A DNA stretch of 29,776 nt from SIG440 sp045648205 (GTDB taxonomy: Bacteria; Bacillota; Clostridia; Monoglobales; Monoglobaceae), in the NCBI GenBank assembly GCA_045648205.1, contig JAZRNM010000043.1, forward strand, positions 1-29,776. The letters are read 5' to 3'. Made by a program: the position numbers and the translations under genes. The notes beneath the pieces are model-generated. The model searched no databases and was not told the origin of the DNA. It worked only from the letters and a program-made list of their open reading frames with translations. Of this stretch, positions 28,379-29,776 are shown piece by piece (position 1 is the stretch's first letter; each line of letters starts with the position of its first letter).

Positions 28379-29556
28379 TTGGCAGAGCTCACGCAAAGCC
28401 AGGAATTCAGCATTTTCCCGAACATAGTGGTAATGTTCATTCTTTCAACATCGGTTGTGGCGAGGATGTTGCATACGGCAACTTTTTCGCCTCCTATGGT
28501 TAAGGTTGAAGTTCCAAGAACCTGATGCTTGGAAACGGGAGCCTTTATGGGGTCATTGAATGTGGTACTTACTTCTATTTTATCCTGATTTCCTTTTTTT
28601 ACAATAAAATTAACCTTTGGGTCAGCAACAACCGAAACAAGGTCGGCTTTTCCTCCTGTGACGGGTAGCGGTTCAAGGGTTCCTATCTTCTCTGCTGCAT
28701 TTACTACCGAATAATTTGCAAAGCCATAATCCAGAAGCCGTGTTGCACTGGAAAATCGGTCAGCTGAAGAGGGGGCAGCAAGGATAACGGCAACAAGCTG
28801 CATATTATCCCGCTTTGCCGAGGCAGAAAGACAATATTTTGCGGTTGAGGTTGAACCCGTTTTGATACCGTTTGCGCCATTATAGAACCGGATAAGCTTA
28901 TTTGTATTTGAAAGACCAAATTGTCCATCACGGAGAGTATCCATCCATATGGTGGTGTATTCGGTGATTTTGGGGTGTTTCAAAAGTTCACAGGAAATGG
29001 TTGCAACATCACGAGCAGTGCTGTGATGCTCTGCAGTTTCGTCAAGCCCGTTGCAATTGATAAAGTGAGTGTTTTTACAGCCCAGCTCAGCTGCCCTTTT
29101 ATTCATCATTTCCACAAAGGCACTTTCTGTACCTGCAATAAATTCAGCCATTGCAACAGCCGCATCATTCCCCGATGCGATTACGATTGCTTTCAGCATA
29201 TCTTCAACACTCATTTCCTCGCCGGGTTCAAGAAAGACCTGAGAACCGCCCATTGATGAAGCATATTCGCTTGTGGAAACTGTATCGGTCATTTTTATTT
29301 TGCCGGAGTCCAAAGCTTCCATTATAAGAAGCATTGTCATTGATTTGGTAACACTTGCGATTGGAAGTTTCTCGTCGGCATTCAGCTCATAAAGCACCTG
29401 ACCTGAGGATTGCTCAACCAATATAGCCGATGGAGCACTGACTATCTGCGCCTCTACGTCAGCATTGACCTGGCTGACAATTTCTGCGTTAACCGGAATT
29501 GCAAGCAAGCAAACGCAGATTGAAAGGGAAAAGAACCGTTTAAAAAGTTGTTTCAT
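28375..29556 (-). CDS. D-alanyl-D-alanine carboxypeptidase (peptidase S11, low-molecular-mass PBP)
   Basis: A 393-residue exported penicillin-binding protein that trims the terminal D-Ala from peptidoglycan stem peptides. A signal peptide is seen (residues 1-24, KRFF then a hydrophobic core and VNA as cleavage site). Catalytic motifs are S68-V-T-K71, S128-G-N130 and K232-T-G. A C-terminal beta domain (about 280-375) follows, and the final TTMFGKMLNSWL stretch could be an amphipathic membrane anchor, as in DacA/DacF. GAAAGGTA precedes the ATG. Whether it is vegetative or sporulation-specific (DacF) is not settled; no clear sigma-F or sigma-A promoter is seen upstream. Confidence 0.93.
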   Translation of the reverse strand: MKQLFKRFFSLSICVCLLAIPVNAEIVSQVNADVEAQIVSAPSAILVEQSSGQVLYELNADEKLPIASVTKSMTMLLIMEALDSGKIKMTDTVSTSEYASSMGGSQVFLEPGEEMSVEDMLKAIVIASGNDAAVAMAEFIAGTESAFVEMMNKRAAELGCKNTHFINCNGLDETAEHHSTARDVATISCELLKHPKITEYTTIWMDTLRDGQFGLSNTNKLIRFYNGANGIKTGSTSTAKYCLSASAKRDNMQLVAVILAAPSSADRFSSATRLLDYGFANYSVVNAAEKIGTLEPLPVTGGKADLVSVVADPKVNFIVKKGNQDKIEVSTTFNDPIKAPVSKHQVLGTSTLTIGGEKVAVCNILATTDVERMNITTMFGKMLNSWLCVSSAN

Positions 29557-29578
29557 AAAAGCACATACCTTTCTTTTT

Positions 29579-29600
29579 ATTCATTTAATATGTAATGAAT
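29579..29600. repeat. Inverted repeat upstream of the carboxypeptidase gene
   Basis: ATTCATT (29579-29585) and AATGAAT (29594-29600) with an 8-nt spacer, 23 nt upstream of the minus-strand ATG. It could be a regulator site or a leader hairpin; the surrounding 29601-29660 is A/T-rich without a gene. Confidence 0.35.
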
Positions 29601-29664
29601 AATTATGAAAATTAAGGAAATAATATTACTTACAAAAATATTTAAAAATTTTTGAATAAACCCC

Positions 29665-29693
29665 TTGACAAAGGGAGAGGGATGTGATAATAT
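29665..29693 (+). promoter_or_regulatory. Stable-RNA-type promoter P1 near the window end
   Basis: TTGACA (29665-29670), 17-nt spacer, TAATAT (29688-29693). Downstream, CGCCG (29704-29708) and CGGCG (29712-29716) can form a small hairpin. No gene follows before the window end, so the transcript is expected to continue outside, probably rRNA or tRNA. Confidence 0.7.
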
Positions 29694-29735
29694 AGACGAG
29701 TTGCGCCGCGACGGCGGAAGGTCAGGATGAAAAGA

Positions 29736-29772
29736 GAAATTTTTTTGAAAAAGTTCAAAAAAAGTCTTGACA
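29736..29772 (+). promoter_or_regulatory. UP element and -35 of a second promoter (P2), cut by the window end
   Basis: TTGACA at 29767-29772 preceded by T7, A/T-rich sequence and A7 tracts; the 37 bases match 19969-20005, the tRNA promoter region, at 33 positions. The -10 lies beyond the window. Tandem P1/P2 promoters of this type are usual before rRNA operons. Confidence 0.7.
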
Positions 29773-29776
29773 AAAG

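Noticed and set aside
1..29776. CRISPR array, insertion sequence, prophage or toxin-antitoxin pair
   Set aside because: No regularly spaced repeats, transposase-like frames, phage genes or toxin-like pairs were seen; the regions between operons are short and explained by promoters, terminators and RNA elements.

Overview
The window is a stretch of chromosome from an endospore-forming, low-to-mid GC Firmicute of class Clostridia (an Oscillospiraceae/Ruminococcaceae-type anaerobe is my best inference, not a proof). The evidence is the Gram-positive spc-alpha ribosomal gene order with a KOW-protein gene between map and infA, strong AGGAGG ribosome-binding sites, TTG/GTG starts, and sporulation genes (spmA, spmB and a SipL-like SPOCS/LysM protein) without any sign of a second replicon or phage.

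Region 1 (1-11420, + strand) is the spc and alpha ribosomal operons: rplN (cut by the window edge), rplX, rplE, rpsZ, rpsH, rplF, rplR, rpsE, rpmD, rplO, secY, adk, map, a KOW RNA-binding protein, infA, then a perfect-consensus promoter followed by rpmJ, rpsM, rpsK, rpsD, rpoA and rplQ, ending in a strong terminator. Together they encode ribosomal proteins, the Sec channel, adenylate kinase, N-terminal Met removal, IF-1 and RNA polymerase alpha. Several long spacers hold convincing RNA structure (secY-adk, rpmJ-rpsM, rpsD-rpoA, rpsZ-rpsH).

Region 2 (11433-16609, + strand) holds a HAD phosphatase, an orphan structured RNA with its own promoter and terminator, spmA-spmB, a YigZ-family protein, murA and a YycJ/WalJ-like metallo-beta-lactamase-fold protein. 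Region 3 (16615-19392, - strand) is a sporulation-looking block: sipL and three small uncharacterised genes, with two sigma-E-like promoter candidates. A small metallophosphoesterase is divergent from it, followed by tRNA-Thr(TGT) and tRNA-Tyr(GTA).

Region 4 (20450-23588, + strand) is a thiamin-salvage operon behind a transcriptional TPP riboswitch: thiM, thiE and an unusual HAD phosphatase-ThiD fusion. Region 5 (23667-27079, + strand) is a TetR regulator, an iron-type alcohol dehydrogenase and an aldehyde dehydrogenase, with two copies of the same palindromic operator. Region 6 (27082-29556, - strand) is inorganic pyrophosphatase, MTA/SAH nucleosidase and a secreted D-alanyl-D-alanine carboxypeptidase. 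The last 110 bases carry tandem stable-RNA-type promoters reading out of the window, probably into an rRNA or tRNA operon.

Most of the window is conserved housekeeping. The best candidates for something undescribed are the 147-nt RNA before spmAB (12236-12382), which has a rod-like fold, a possible pseudoknot and a competing pairing at its terminator; the three-way-junction leader before rpsM; the HAD-ThiD fusion; and the small-protein cluster beside sipL.
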